64,000 bases of DNA from Dipteronia dyeriana (Eukaryota; Streptophyta; Magnoliopsida; Sapindales; Sapindaceae). Under the pieces are notes generated by a model. It was not told the origin of the DNA, searched no databases, and was given only the letters and a program-made list of their open reading frames with translations. The DNA is taken from assembly GCA_032871835.1 (NCBI GenBank), contig CM065303.1, forward strand, positions 23,252,001 to 23,316,000, given 5' to 3'. Shown here one piece after another: positions 47,908 to 58,252 of the stretch (the stretch's first letter is position 1; each line of letters begins with the position of its first letter). The translations under genes were made by a program, and so were the position numbers.

Positions 47908-49424
47908 ACTGTTGCAACAAACATTGTACCCCAGAATCGTCCCTTCAAATGGGTACCATCAACAGTAATTACTGGACGTATACACGTCCAGAATCCTCTA
48001 AGTGAGGCACCAATCGATATGAAAAAGTACATAAATTTACCATCTTTGTCGCACTGTAAGTCAATGATTTTTTTATTCCAAAATGTAACCAAGTGATGGA
48101 AGCAGTTGGAAGGTTTCCTCATGTGTTCCATATGTCAGTGACAACGTATAATCGAGGGCGGCGTGTGCCTTACTGTACATGATTTGAATTCCATACATTG
48201 ATTTCATGTCGGCGATTATGTCCTTCGGACTCATTAGTCGACCATCTTGTTGTTGAATTTTATGTGCATTAACTTCTCCAATTATGACTGCACTAGCTTA
48301 TCGGTGGCGGCGGTGAATTTCCTCTAATGGACAAGTGTGTTTGTTGACAAAACTTCTTACTTGAAAGTATGTTCTTTCATCTCTCCTCACCGCTCTTAAC
48401 TTCCACGTACAATTTTCAATCAAACAAACTAAATGTAATGTTGTCTTATTGGACCTTTTCACCTTCCACTCGAAGTTCTGCCGCATTGTAAAATGACCTA
48501 CTAGTCTCTTCAATCCTTTTTCGTTGGAAAAAATTGCCCTTTATATATCATGCTTGTAAGTTCATCTTCAACCAAGTTCCTGCTCCTACCCATACCAAAC
48601 GAATATGATTCTGCTCCTGGAATAACCCATGTTATGGCATTATCAGAATCATCTGGAGTTACATTAGCCCGGACCTCGGAGGTCCTAGCTATATCTGGTG
48701 CACTGAAACTAAATCTGTGTACATGTCTTACACGTCTTTCCGTTTGGATAGGTTCTTCATCATCCTCATTGTCTTCTACATTATCTACCGGATTAAAATT
48801 GCCCTCATTATCCACCTCATGAATCAGCCCAATATTCGGTGTTGTATTCTGCTCATTGTTGATGTCATTGTAGATCTCATTGTATTGGTGGTTGTACTGC
48901 CTACCATTCATCTCAATTTGACAACCAAAGACATCGTCGAATTGAGGTCCCAATATATTATCCTGGGCGGCTACTTCTGGTGGGAGAGCACATATGTTTT
49001 CCCGACCATCAATCCCACTTCTTTTTTTGAACAACTGGTTGCTTCCGCCTGACGATCAAAATTGTTGGGTGTTATCACGATGAGGGATATCTTCACCAAT
49101 GACACCTCCTGCTGGCTTATCGATTAGACTAACACATACTTGAGGGGTCACCCTATCTTTCCCTAGCATAAACTAAACATCATCATTGTTTCTTATAAAT
49201 GTACGACATGTAGTCCCAAGAACAATTGATATAGACTGTAGATCATCACTGTATTTGTTCTCATCAAACTTCACAATGGTTTGCATGATCGACACCAGTT
49301 CATCGTAACTCAAATTCGTTGACATATACAAACCTTGGTTATCGGAACCTAAATACCTCTTATTTTCATCGGGTAATTGCTCTCATCGACCGTTGTAAGA
49401 TACGACTATTTTCACCCTATCCAT
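47897..49424 (-). pseudogene. MuDR-type transposase, N-terminal half only
   Basis: The frame starts at ATG 49424 with MDRVKIVVSYNGR, then a long acidic region (48510-49034), then the plant MuDR domain (48298-48513): NFEWKVKRSNKTTLHLVC, CTWKLRAVRRDERTYFQV and NKHTCPLEE. It continues into the start of the MULE transposase domain (47897-48131) with GASLRGFWTCIRPVITVDG and FVATVQD, where the Asp in VDGTHLKG is the first DDE residue. In-frame stops (about 49383, 49191, 49051), a frameshift at about 48512 and more stops near 48295 and 48085 kill it. The remaining DDE residues and SWIM zinc finger are gone at the deletion junction. Confidence 0.85.
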
Positions 49425-49523
49425 TGTCCTGTCAAAATCATCATCAAAAACCGTTATTAAGAAAATAATATTTAATATTAAATTTACAATTATAAAGAAT
49501 TAAACAAAAATCAAAAGTGTAAG

Positions 49524-49915
49524 TGATCGAGCTTTTTTTTACTGATCGAGTTTTTTTTGTACATGATCGAACCGTTTTTTGTACATGATCGAGCTTTTTT
49601 GAACGGGATCGAGCTTTTTTTATTCATGACCGAGTTCTTTTTGTACATGATCGAGCTTTTTTTAATATGGCTCAAGCTTTTTTCATATATGGCTCGAGCT
49701 TTTTATTTTAGGGGTCGAGCTTTTTTTAATATGGCTCGAGCTTTTTTTAATATGCTCGAGCTTTTTTCAAATATGACTCGAGCTTTTTATTTTAGGGATC
49801 GAGCTTTTTTTGTGAGGGACCGAGCATTTATTTTTTGGATCGAGCATTTATTTTATGGATCGAGCTTTTTTATAATTTGATCGAACTTTTTTACTAATGT
49901 TTCGAGATTTTTTAA
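49524..49915 (+). repeat. ~20-bp tandem array, right side of M1
   Basis: About 18 units of the form (G/A)(A/C)TCGAGCTTTTTT with spacers such as GTACATG and ATATGGC. It has the same strand polarity as the left array, so the two are not part of the inverted termini. A 107-codon open frame (49557-49880) is a by-product. Confidence 0.94.
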
Positions 49916-50387
49916 AATGCTTTCCAACTTTTATGCCCAAGATTTTAAACTTGTTTGCACCACTTCAAATCAACTCGGTTAAATATATATACAAAATAAA
50001 ATGTATACATGTTCATACATTATTTTTAAAAAGTTTACAACTCGCAGACATAAACAAAAAAAAATGAGACAACTTGCTCATAAATGTTCATACATTGTTA
50101 TACCACACAGAAATGCATGAAAAAAATGAAAATGAAGATCAGAAATATTAGTTTACCTTCTTGTGCAATATCTGGAATCGAACTCGTTTTTTAAAGAGAT
50201 ATCCGGAGTAGTTGATTGATTTTCAGACAACTTTTTTGGAGAGAGGTTTTTAAAGAATAAACAATCGATTATTTAAGGGCAATTTCGGTAGTTCACTATA
50301 ATAGGTGCATTTTAAACTTAACTTATTATAACGGTGACATCAGTGCAACTCACCAAAAAAAAGGTGACATTTCTCACCATTTCCATA

Positions 50388-50590
50388 TGGTTCTAATCTT
50401 GGTTCTGGAACATAAGTATCAAAATAATATATATATTTCTTTTGTGTGCAACTCTTGGCAACTAATCTTGCCTTATATTTATCTATTGACCCATCAGCTT
50501 TCAATTTCGTTTTAAATATCCATTTGCTCCCAATTGATTTAGCTCCTAGAGGCAAGTCAACTATTTCCCTCTTTAAATTCTATCTTTAAT
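50388..50590 (-). pseudogene. C2 RT N-terminal fragment
   Basis: Contains GAKSIGSKWIFKTKLKADGS and KARLVAKSC, the opening of copia RT, then YYFDTYVPEPRL, where M1 interrupts. Upstream it passes straight into the C2 right LTR, so integrase, protease and gag have been deleted. Confidence 0.82.
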
Positions 50591-51001
50591 TGTAGGAAAT
50601 AATGAAGGAAATTCTGTCAAGGCGTGATGAACACTGACTTAAAGATAGAATTTCACCTCTCTCGGATCGTGTCCCGGTGCAATAACTGGTTTTGTGGCGC
50701 TTCTATCTGCAGGATACAATGACAATAATCTGTTAAAATGTGCACTCCCTAATTAACAGATAATAAGAACAATTTTATTGTTTGTAAAATCCCTGGTATG
50801 TAAAGGAACAAAACAAATTGGGAGTGAATGTTTTGCTGCAACAATAATGAAAATTGTTGCTAAAAGATTGACAACAAAACATAAATAACCGAGAGAGATA
50901 ACGAAGAGCAGCATAGAGTGATAAAAATTTGTATCTATGCTATTGATTCAACTATGCTGCATTTTTATATAGGCATGCTCTAGAGTCTTGGATAAAGTGA
51001 A

Positions 51002-51182
51002 GAGTAATATTACTTTTTTCAAAATTGGTGACCAAATCTGGTATCGAAATGATGTGTCAAAACTCCAATTCATTCATCTAAATTTGATTAGATTTGTATA
51101 ATTTAAATAAATAAACTAGAGTGTTGCTAAATCGTTTAGGTACTAGATTTGGACATCAAGTTAGGACAAAGTAACCTTACTC
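51002..51182. mobile_element. 181-bp MITE with 9-bp target duplication
   Basis: Ends GAGTAATATTACTTTTTTC and, reversed, GAGTAAGGTTACTTTGTCC, with similarity continuing for about 40 bp. Flanks TAAAGTGAA (50993-51001) and TAAACTGAA (51183-51191) differ at one base. The left C2 LTR provides the empty site. A 9-bp duplication suggests a Mutator-type origin. Confidence 0.85.
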
Positions 51183-51348
51183 TAAACTGAAATATCCATT
51201 AAAATTACTGCCACCAAATCATCAGATAAATAGAAAACAAAATTACTGAGATGGTTGTCGTAAATCATTGCGCCATATCCCACCAAACCTCAAAAGCCAC
51301 AACATGTTTTCTTAAAAGACAACATGTAGATATTTGAATAAGATATTT

Positions 51349-52456
51349 AATAAAAGTGAAAATTGTGAGATATGTCATATTTTTGTATGTGTGTTGCACT
51401 GATATCATTATTTTAATAACTTAAATTTAAAAAACACTTATTATGGTAAACTATCTAAATTATTCTTAAATAATCTATTTTTTAATCTCATTGTGTTTCC
51501 ATCTATATTTTGAAAACGATAACTCTTCTCTCTCTCCAAAAAACTTGTCTTTCTTCAGATTCTACACAAGAAGATATCCTATATTTGTGATCTTCGTTTA
51601 TATATTTTTAAATATTTCTGTGTGGTTTAACAATGTATCCATTAATTATGATTTGTTATCCAGTCTTTATATGTACATGTATGAACATTTTATTTTTCAA
51701 AAAATCAAGTATTTTATTTTTGATAATAATGTTTAGTTAAATCGAGCATATTTGTAGCCAAATCGAGCTTATTTTTTAAAGAATCGAGCATTTGTCAAAG
51801 GATTAAGAATTTTTCAAAGGACTGTGAATATTTTTCAAAGGATCGAATCGAGAATATTTTTCAAAGGATCGAATCGAGAATATTTTTCAAAGGATCGAGA
51901 AGATTTTTCAAAGGATCGAGATTTTTTTTCAAAGGATCGAGATTTTTTATCAAATGATCGATAATTTTTTCAAAGGATCGAGATTTTTTTTCAAATGATC
52001 GAGAATATTTTTTAAAGGATCGAGATTTTTCGTCAAATGATCAAGAATATTTTTCAAAGGGATCGAGATTTTTTTCAAAGGATCGAGATTAGATCGATAT
52101 TTTTTTCAAAGGATCGATATTTTTTTTAAAGGATCGAGAATATTTTTCAAAGGATCGAGATTTTTTTCAAATGATCGAGATTTTTTTTCAAATGATCGAG
52201 AATATTTTTTAAAGGATCGAGAACTTTTATCAAATAATCGAGATTTTTTTCAAGGGATCGAGTTTCAACGAAACTTTCTCTCTCTATTTCATAACTCTCA
52301 CTGTAAAAAAATGAATGAAAAACTCTGATAGAACAACTATTTGAGATATTTTTATCTGTTTACCATAATAAATATCTTTAAAATATAAATTGTTAAAACA
52401 GCGACAACGTTGAAACGTCACTTCTAAAAAGTATTATTTATTTTTTAAACCCTTGT
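51349..52456. mobile_element. Non-autonomous MULE-type element M2
   Basis: Interrupts the C2 right LTR; the uninterrupted version is at 42260-42300. The ends are imperfect inverted repeats sharing GCACTGATATCATTATTTTA and CTTATTATGGTAAAC on the left and their diverged reverse complements on the right, clearly related to the ends of M1 and M3. The interior is a ~525-bp array of 20-bp units. No coding region. Exact edges and target duplication are uncertain by about 10 bp. Confidence 0.8.
51740..52264 (+). repeat. ~20-bp tandem array of M2
   Basis: About 25 units of GGATCGAGATTTTTTTCAAA with variants such as GGATCGAGAATATTTTTCAAA. It starts with the same ATCGAGC(A/T)TATTTGTAG phrase found at the beginning of the M1 left array. 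Confidence 0.95.
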
Positions 52457-52583
52457 ACAAATTTCAAAATAGCTCAATCAAACTTCTAACTACTATTTCC
52501 AGCACTCAATATATAAGCTATTATTTGTTTACACAGTCAAATAAAGATTACTTTATTTTGAAACATCTTTCAGAATCACGACA

Positions 52584-53172
52584 GTTAGCATGTGCTTTTT
52601 TTTCTTTTCAATATTATCGAATCTGTATCAGATAACTTAAATTTTGTTTTTGTTCGTCTACTTTTTATTTTTAGGTCCTTTTATCGGAAATTAAGATCAA
52701 ACACTGTATGTACGATCCGATAATCTAATCCTATAATATTTAAGAAAAAGTTTTACGTATATTTTTAAAATGTGTATGAATTCTCCATCATTAATGTGGA
52801 AGGGGAACTAGTGTACCAATGCATGTGATAAGAGGAGATTGCATATTTCTAAATTATTCAAAATAACTAGCTTAACCAAATTTTTATCGGTAAATAGTTA
52901 AAATTTATTATAAAAAACTATTTTTATATTTGAACTTTGATTCAAACAATAAAATTACACTTTTTTTCCTCAAACTACATTTAAAAATAATCAAAATTAT
53001 TAAATAAATAATAGAATTAAGAACTAAATTTTTGTTGTTTTTACAACTAGAAAACACTAGATCAATCTTTATTGGTGTCTTACGTTTCGAATTGAGTTAT
53101 ATTAAAAACATAGATGTATGGGGTTTGCTACTATATCCACGTGGGTATGGTAGTATCACAATTTAGGAACCA
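52584..53172. other. AT-rich spacer
   Basis: No gene or repeat boundary recognised between the C2 right end and the next hAT element. Confidence 0.5.
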
Positions 53173-53180
53173 CTCAAAAT

Positions 53181-53949
53181 TAGTGTTGCAAAAGTAGGTG
53201 ATTAGGGTTGCCTAGTCGCTCGACGATAAGCTGTCACCACGATTTGAGGGTAATTGGCATTGTTAGACGGCTTCGGTCAAAGTCGGACCTAGTCGGTGCG
53301 GCGGTCAACGATGGAACACGTCGAACCTAGGTCTTCTCTCTTATTCGCCGAATCTGGGTCTTCTCTCTTCTTTATTGAATCTTCTCTCTTCTTCACCGAA
53401 TATTCTTGCCGTTATCGCCGTCACTCATTGCCTTCGTCGCCGTCGCCATCGTCGACCAACTTGATCTTCTCTCTCGCCAGTCAAACTGGTCTTCTCTCTC
53501 TCTTTGAATCTCATCACTGACTCAATGATTTGTGAATCCTCAATTGTTGAGTGTGTGTTGACTTGTACATTGTGCATTGTTTACCTCCACATTGTGATCG
53601 CATTGTTTACTCGTGCATTATGCATTGTTTACTTGTGCATCGTCGACTTGTATATTGCACATTGCACATTGTTGATCAGCCATTTTTTAGCTTAATTGTT
53701 GATCGGTCTTTTTTGAGTTTATTCCAATTTCCAATTTATATAACTATGAATATACAAAGTAGTATGAGCTATAAACATATAATCAATTACAAGTTATAAC
53801 AAAAACAAAAACTATAAAAAAAATTCCAACGGGCCAGTTAGTCGATTTTCGGCCGTCCACCTAGTTCCCGTGTAGTCCCCGACTACACGATCTAGATGCT
53901 AGACGAGTGGTCACCGTCCGACTAATGTCTAACTACTCTTACAATATTG
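53181..53949. mobile_element. hAT MITE-like element, 769 bp
   Basis: Ends TAGTGTTGCAAAAGTAGG and, reversed, CAATATTGTAAGAGTAG. Flanks CTCAAAAT (53173-53180) and TTCAAAAT (53950-53957) form an 8-bp duplication with one difference. The interior has GC-rich subterminal parts with CGACTAG/CTAGTCG motifs. Small open frames inside (53296-53520, 53504-53695) are Ser/Leu-rich low complexity and unsupported. Confidence 0.75.
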
Positions 53950-53957
53950 TTCAAAAT

Positions 53958-55327
53958 ATAATCTGGAAACTAACCTATATTTTAGGAACCATTTTTACGT
54001 TAAAACCAATCAAGAAAATGATTTGTAATTTTTGATACTACAATATCAGTACACCATGACCTATATGAATATAAATACCTATGAAATTTTGTAGTATGTC
54101 ATATCTGCCTTATATTTTTTTTCGATTATTCCATAAATACTTTTGGGTTACAAACCGACCAGCCTTATATTTTTTAGCACCCATCCAATAAGTGAAAGAC
54201 ACGTCATGATATGGACCCACATAAGTATGCTAAATTGCTATTTCCTTGGATGATTAGTGTCGCCGACTTTGACAGGCGCAATCTCATATCCAAATTTGTA
54301 TGAAAAGCAAGGCTGTGATGTAGCCACGTGTCCCAACAAATCGCATCTTGTGACAGTGAGTGAAATGGAGATCTAGAGTCTTCAGTCTCAGTTCACTACT
54401 ACTACACTTGTAAAAGATGTTCTATATAAATAAAACTGGTCTGGTTTGTTTTGGTCGGTTGCCTCCATTGTTGACTTTGTTTCAGTTCTCTGAATCTAAC
54501 CAGAGTTAAGTTTTTCATGTGGGGTATTTTGATTTGTATATGCAATGCAATGTAACACTAGCAAGGTTCTTGTTTTTTTTTTTTCGATTTGCAAATCTCT
54601 TAATTTAAATATTTTATTTGTGTAGATATTCTGGAATTTATAGTAATGATCAATGACTTGCATGGTAAACAACTGATATAATATAATGCATTCTAACCGA
54701 TGGATATGTACACGTCATGTAGTAAGAAAAACTCATTTGAATATTGGTTTGCCTTATTGCATTAAGAACTGATGTAATATATTCTAACCGATGAATGCCT
54801 GTGGAAAAACAATCATTGGACGGAAGTATTGTATCGAATACATATGATTTTCTTTGAGCAGGGCATGCTAACAAAATCTTATCAACAATGAAAAAACAAC
54901 ACTGTAAAGAGTAGTCATCAAACTGATTGTGATTGTGATTGCAACCCTCCTATCAATACTCTTGAGACTCACCATATATTACTTTGTTTTGTTATATAAC
55001 AAATGACAAGTACACAAGAATTGTTGGTCGAGGTATTATCAACGAATGACAATAATTGATATGAAAACGTGTAATACTTGTTGACTCCATCCAACTTCAC
55101 TTGTATGGTAATTAATTCAATTCTCTTTTGGGTATGGTCCGTATTGAAAATAAATGAATAAATGAATAAATAAATTACAATATGTTTGGCGTGTAAATCG
55201 GTTGGACTCAAACTTGACTTGACCTGGAAGGTTGGATGTTTGAATTTTCTTGGGCCAAGCATCACCGTCCAATAATTTAACGTAAATAATACTAAACAAC
55301 AAAAAAACATATGGGACTCTTCTATAA
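53958..55327. other. Intergenic spacer
   Basis: No gene supported. A ~55-bp phrase at about 55181-55235 (GTTTGGCGTGTAAATCGGTT...) recurs diverged at about 61898-61955. Confidence 0.5.
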
Positions 55328-55476
55328 CGGTACGTTTGGTACGTAGGACGGGACGGGACGTGGATAACTTTTTGTTATTCCACGTTTGGTGCGCCATTAA
55401 CATGGGACGGGACGGAACGGGATGGGACCAGGTGGGACAAAAACCATGAAAACTTGTCTCACCTCACACCCTAGAT

Positions 55477-55506
55477 CAGACTTGTCCCATGCATGGGACA
55501 AGTCTG
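55477..55506. repeat. Perfect 30-bp palindrome
   Basis: CAGACTTGTCCCATG is followed directly by CATGGGACAAGTCTG with no spacer, inside the subterminal GGGACGGG-rich zone of the Harbinger element. Confidence 0.97.
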
Positions 55507-57352
55507 GAAAAGACAATTTTACCCTCAAATATTTTTAAATTTACAAAACTATCAATTATATATATAAAAAATTACCCTTTGTCTCTCTCAAACCCTCATC
55601 AGCCCGCTCGTCTCTCTCTCGCACCCACCGGCTGCAGATCCATTTTCGTCGGTGTCCCGCGAGCTCGCCGTCGTCAGTGTCTGCTGAAGCCAAGTTAGGT
55701 TTATTGTGTCGAGAGGAATTTCTTTTAATTGAGAGATGTAACGTACTAACCTTTCTAATTGTTATTAATAATCTAGTTATCAATAATTAGGATTTCTTAT
55801 TGAGTCAAAATTAATGCTTGGCTGAGTACTGTCTGGATTCTCATTTCAACTCGCATCTCTCTTTATCTCTTCCCTTTTTCATTGCAGGTATTTCAATTTT
55901 CAAAGAGCTGTGGGAGAGCAAAGTTTAGGTACGATACTATATGATTTTCATTTCTGTTTATTATATTGAGTTTTTTTTTCTGCTTTTGTTAATTTCTCTG
56001 GTGACCGTAATCCATATGGTTTTCTCTAGTGAGTCAACTCAGTTGAATGTATTGAGTTGTAATGGGTGAAGCTTTTTCTTGCTTTAGTTGCTTCAAGTTG
56101 CTTCAAGTTGCAAATTAATAGATGTGAATGATTTATTGTTTCCTTGGTTCTTAATGGTTAAGGACCTACATTCAATTATACCATGCAGATGAGAGATTGA
56201 ATATGCTGTACCTTATTGAAGTTTGAAATTTATTTATATTTCCTTTAACTATGAGATTGTTTGAATTGTAGATTCTATTTCAAGCTCTCTATGCTTGAAT
56301 TTTCATGAAAGTGAGATTGATCATATTTTTCTTTTTTTGTTCATCTCTGTTGGGCTTTATGTTAAAGTGGGTCAAAGTGGTTTGCAATATAATTCTATTA
56401 CCTACTGTTAAATTATTCCATTCGTTCGAAGCTGTAGAAGGAATGTTTTGTTAGCCATTTGCTATCCTAGCTAGTTTGTCAATGTGAATTTTAATTATAG
56501 ATATGTGAAAGTTGTATTTACCATATTGACTTTGAGGGCACGTTCTTGTTTCTTCAACATCGGTTGAATGTATAAAAATTGCTAGAATATAATTTGATCG
56601 AGAAGGCCTTGTAATTTCAAACAAAAATCTGAAACTTTTTATGGGTTTAAATGTTATCAAATGGCTGCTAATAGAGCTTCTCTAATAAACAAATTTATAA
56701 CTTGTAGGTGTTTGAATTTAAGGTTCATTCAACGTAGATGTTGTGATCTATTGAATTTAAGTTTATCTATATTCTATGGATTTAATTTTTAACCTTTAGT
56801 CATAGTTTATATTCAAATTTTAAGTGTTTGAATTTTAAGTGTATTTTTTTTGTTAGAGTATATTTTGAATTTAAGTGTTTGTTCAACTTCCAATGGATGT
56901 TATAATTCAAGTCCAAACCCAAAATTCAATTATATGTTAAAAATTTTATATTAACTATTTAGTGGGTTGGGCAATTCTTTTTAATTGAAACTGATCGAGA
57001 CGGGTCGAGTAGCCCAAACAGGTATCAGGTATAGGGCATCCCCATCCACCATGTTGCCATCCCTTAGATGTGATGCAGTGGAGAGCATCAGAATTGTCAA
57101 AACTAATGTTGTTATAATCTTATTGTCAATAATGGCTTTCTTCCTTTTTGGCTCAAGGCCTTTGAATGTGATGGATAATTTATACTATTTTAGATGATGT
57201 TTGTTTCACGCATTCTATAAACAATCAACCATTACTCTTTATTATCTTTTTTTCTATTTTCTTTTTAAGCCTTGTATTACTGGTGTAAATTGTATTACTC
57301 AGCCTGAGCCACAATTATGGTCTTGTATACAATTATGATCGATGTATTACAA

Positions 57353-57355
<3 letters not shown>

Positions 57356-57395
<40 letters not shown>

Positions 57396-57739
57396 TTCTT
57401 TTAGTTAATCACTCTTTTAGACTAAGTGTGGGAAGTTGTATTGTGCTTAGATATTCGGTACTTTATTATGTAATTATCGACTATTTTATTTGTTTAAAAT
57501 TATGACACTCCTTGTATTGTTGAATTAGCTTTATTTGTTTGAATATGAGAGAATGCGTATATATATATATATATATATTCTTCTTTTAGTTAATCACTCT
57601 TTTAGACTAAGTGTGAGAAGTTATATTGTGCTTAGATATTAGGTACTTTATTATGTAATTAGCGACTATTTTATTTGTTTAAAATTATGACACTCCTTGT
57701 ATTGTTGAATAGCTTTATTTGTTTGATATGAGAGAATGC

Positions 57740-57785
<46 letters not shown>

Positions 57786-57830
57786 TTATTTTAGTTAATC
57801 ACTCTTTTAGACTAAGTGTAGGAAGTTGAT
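57356..57830 (+). repeat. Three tandem copies of a ~185-205-bp unit with (TA)n linkers
   Basis: TTCTTCTTTTAGTTAATCAC begins at 57393 and 57578, and TTCTTATTTTAGTTAATCAC at 57783. Each copy is preceded by a (TA)n run of different length. The third copy breaks off after TAGGAAGTTG, straight into the transposase tail. Confidence 0.92.
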
Positions 57831-57995
57831 CCTGAGGAATACACACCAATCACACTTGATGAGCTGCCTATTGGGGAAGACATACCAGATGAGTTAGAAT
57901 CTATTGATGTCGTTGAAGCAAGCGATGAATGGAGTTAATGGAGAGATGATCTAGCCGGAGAGATGTTTGACACTTGGATGTCTTGGAGAACTTGA
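57825..57995 (+). pseudogene. Harbinger transposase, C-terminal tail only
   Basis: Reads EEYTPITLDELPIGED, then EWS, a stop and WRDDLAGEMFDTWM, ending at TGA 57993-57995. This acidic end resembles the C-terminus of plant Harbinger (DDE_Tnp_4) transposases. The catalytic domain is absent upstream. Confidence 0.6.
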
Positions 57996-58252
57996 GAGAT
58001 TTATGTTTTTTTTTCATTATTGTTGTACTTGAGAGGTTTATGTTATTTTTTTCAATATTGTTGTATTTGAGATATTTATGTTTTTTTTTCTAGTATTGTT
58101 AAACTTGAAAGATTCATATTTTTTTTTTGTTATTTTTGAACATTTCTATTGTCTATTGAATTTGTGTTGTTGTTGTTGATATTCTTTTTGTTGATCTATG
58201 CATTTGTTTTTGTTTATGGTATAAACTTTATTAAATGACAGGAAAATTCAAT

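Larger units (their letters stand above)
44637..50387. mobile_element. Mutator-like element M1 with DUF1985 gene and transposase
   Basis: Inserted in the C2 RT gene. Candidate 9-bp target duplications are TGGATGTAA (44628-44636) and TGGTTCTAA (50388-50396), 7 of 9 matching. The ends are long imperfect inverted repeats; on each end the phrase GTTTAAAA(G/T)(A/G)CA(T/C)C lies about 65 bp in, followed by a TTCACTATAATAGG-like block on the right. Inside are a ~20-bp tandem array near each end, a DUF1985 gene on plus and a mudrA-type transposase on minus, converging on an internal deletion. The combination of a transposase and a Ulp1/DUF1985-type gene recalls the Kaonashi type of plant MULEs (inference). 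Confidence 0.82.
35002..52583 (-). mobile_element. Old copia element C2, shell of a nested insertion stack
   Basis: Two related LTR copies (35002-42402 with insertions; 50591-52583 with insertions) flank minus-strand copia RT/RNase H fragments. Removing the inserted elements leaves a short element lacking gag, protease and integrase: the right LTR is followed almost directly by the start of RT. The purine-rich ATATGGGGGAT next to the left LTR (42403-42413, minus strand) is a plausible polypurine tract. The five bases outside the two ends do not match (CAAAT versus GTTAG), so the outer duplication has decayed or the copies were rearranged. Confidence 0.7.
50591..52583 (-). repeat. C2 right LTR, carrying M2 and a small MITE
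   Basis: Aligns to the left LTR from TGTAGGAAATAA (50591) to AATCACGACA (52583), apart from the 181-bp MITE and the ~1.1-kb element M2. Its inner three bases have changed, so TGTTGT is no longer seen. Confidence 0.7.

Noticed and set aside
49557..49880. 107-codon open frame
   Set aside because: Same cause: translation of the right M1 array.
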